NCBI GenBank assembly: GCA_017550055.1
Contig: JAFYMM010000111.1
Span: 1 to 6,014, forward strand
DNA length: 6,014 bases
Direction: 5' to 3'
Source of the DNA: Paludibacteraceae bacterium
GTDB lineage: Bacteria; Bacteroidota; Bacteroidia; Bacteroidales; Paludibacteraceae
The position numbers were made by a program, and so were the translations under genes. The notes under the pieces were generated by a model, which worked only from the letters and a program-made list of their open reading frames with translations, ran no database searches and was not told the origin of the DNA. Below, in pieces: positions 5,826 to 6,014 of this stretch; positions within the stretch are counted from its first letter, which is position 1; each line of letters starts with the position of its first letter.

Positions 5826-5869
5826 TTGACACAAAATAGCCCTTGTCAACTTTGTCAACTTTGTCAATA
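5826..5869. repeat. 9-bp tandem repeat cluster B (TTGTCAACT-type, opposite orientation)
   Basis: TTGTCAACT occurs at 5843 and 5852 and continues as TTGTCAATA at 5861-5869. One forward-oriented TTGACACAA lies just before, at 5826-5834. The core TGTCAA is the reverse complement of the TTGACA core in cluster A, so the two clusters face each other across about 220 bp. Confidence 0.85.
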
Positions 5870-6014
5870 ACTTTCCATTTTTTGTTCACACATAATAAAA
5901 AATACCCACTCTCAGTGTGTACTACCCTCTAAATACCCTCAAGCAACCTGCAAGCAAGAAAACAGTCATTTTAGCGAAAACAAAAGAAATTTATTTATTT
6001 TGTTGAGCGTCAGA

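Larger units (their letters stand above)
5578..6014. other. AT-rich, gene-free region with mirrored short repeats
   Basis: These 437 bp up to the window edge contain no convincing coding sequence on either strand. The region holds two 9-bp repeat clusters, a small stem-loop, an 11-bp direct repeat (5635-5645 and 5862-5872), a CAAATT-AA-AATTTG inverted repeat at 5741-5754, and a 7-bp inverted pair TGTGAAC/GTTCACA (5753-5759, 5884-5890). No -33/-7 promoter pair was found on the plus strand. It may be a control region for a gene starting beyond 6014. Confidence 0.6.

Noticed and set aside
5591..5869. CRISPR array
   Set aside because: The repeats are only 9 bp, directly adjacent without unique spacers, and no cas gene is present.
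5578..6014. tRNA or structured small RNA in the gene-free right end
   Set aside because: No cloverleaf-like set of stems with a recognisable T-loop was found; GGTTCGC near 5688 stands alone without matching arms.

Overview
The window looks like a stretch of a Bacteroidota (order Bacteroidales) chromosome. Evidence: AT-rich DNA; start codons without good Shine-Dalgarno sequences; two promoters upstream of recN that match the Bacteroidetes -33 TTTG / -7 TAnnTTTG pattern instead of the sigma70 pattern; and proteins that read like Bacteroidales versions of their families. No rRNA, tRNA, CRISPR array, transposase or integrase gene is visible. Genus cannot be fixed from the sequence alone.

Layout. 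Positions 1-726 (+) hold the C-terminal two thirds of MltG, the endolytic murein transglycosylase; its N-terminus lies before the window. It converges on, and overlaps by 17 bp, an ABC-F ATPase gene (710-2641, -). Upstream of that, on the same strand, are a seven-helix hemolysin III/PAQR membrane protein (2743-3354, -) and the DNA repair ATPase RecN (3498-5156, -). The three minus-strand genes are separated by gaps of 101 and 143 bp that share an identical 22-bp sequence, so it is uncertain whether they form one transcription unit. recN has a well-formed promoter about 30 bp upstream of its ATG, plus a second candidate further away.

Positions 5157-6014 are very AT-rich and almost gene-free. 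They contain one short putative helix-turn-helix gene (5389-5577, +, TTG start, 62 aa), divergent from recN, and two clusters of 9-bp repeats with a TTGACA/TGTCAA core in mirrored orientation, about 220 bp apart. This is the least explained part of the window. It could be the control region of something lying beyond the right edge, but no replication or mobility gene is in view.

The genes are mostly unrelated housekeeping functions: cell-wall synthesis (MltG), ribosome-associated ABC-F activity, membrane homeostasis (TrhA) and recombination repair (RecN). The clearest unusual signal is a set of 7-bp tandem repeats inside coding sequence: two tracts in recN and a decayed one in the ABC-F gene. 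All keep the frame and encode heptapeptide-periodic, Ser/Gln/Thr-rich segments. Together with the intergenic repeats they suggest a genome invaded by short, low-complexity repeats that are tolerated in linkers and coiled coils. No convincing new multi-gene system is visible.
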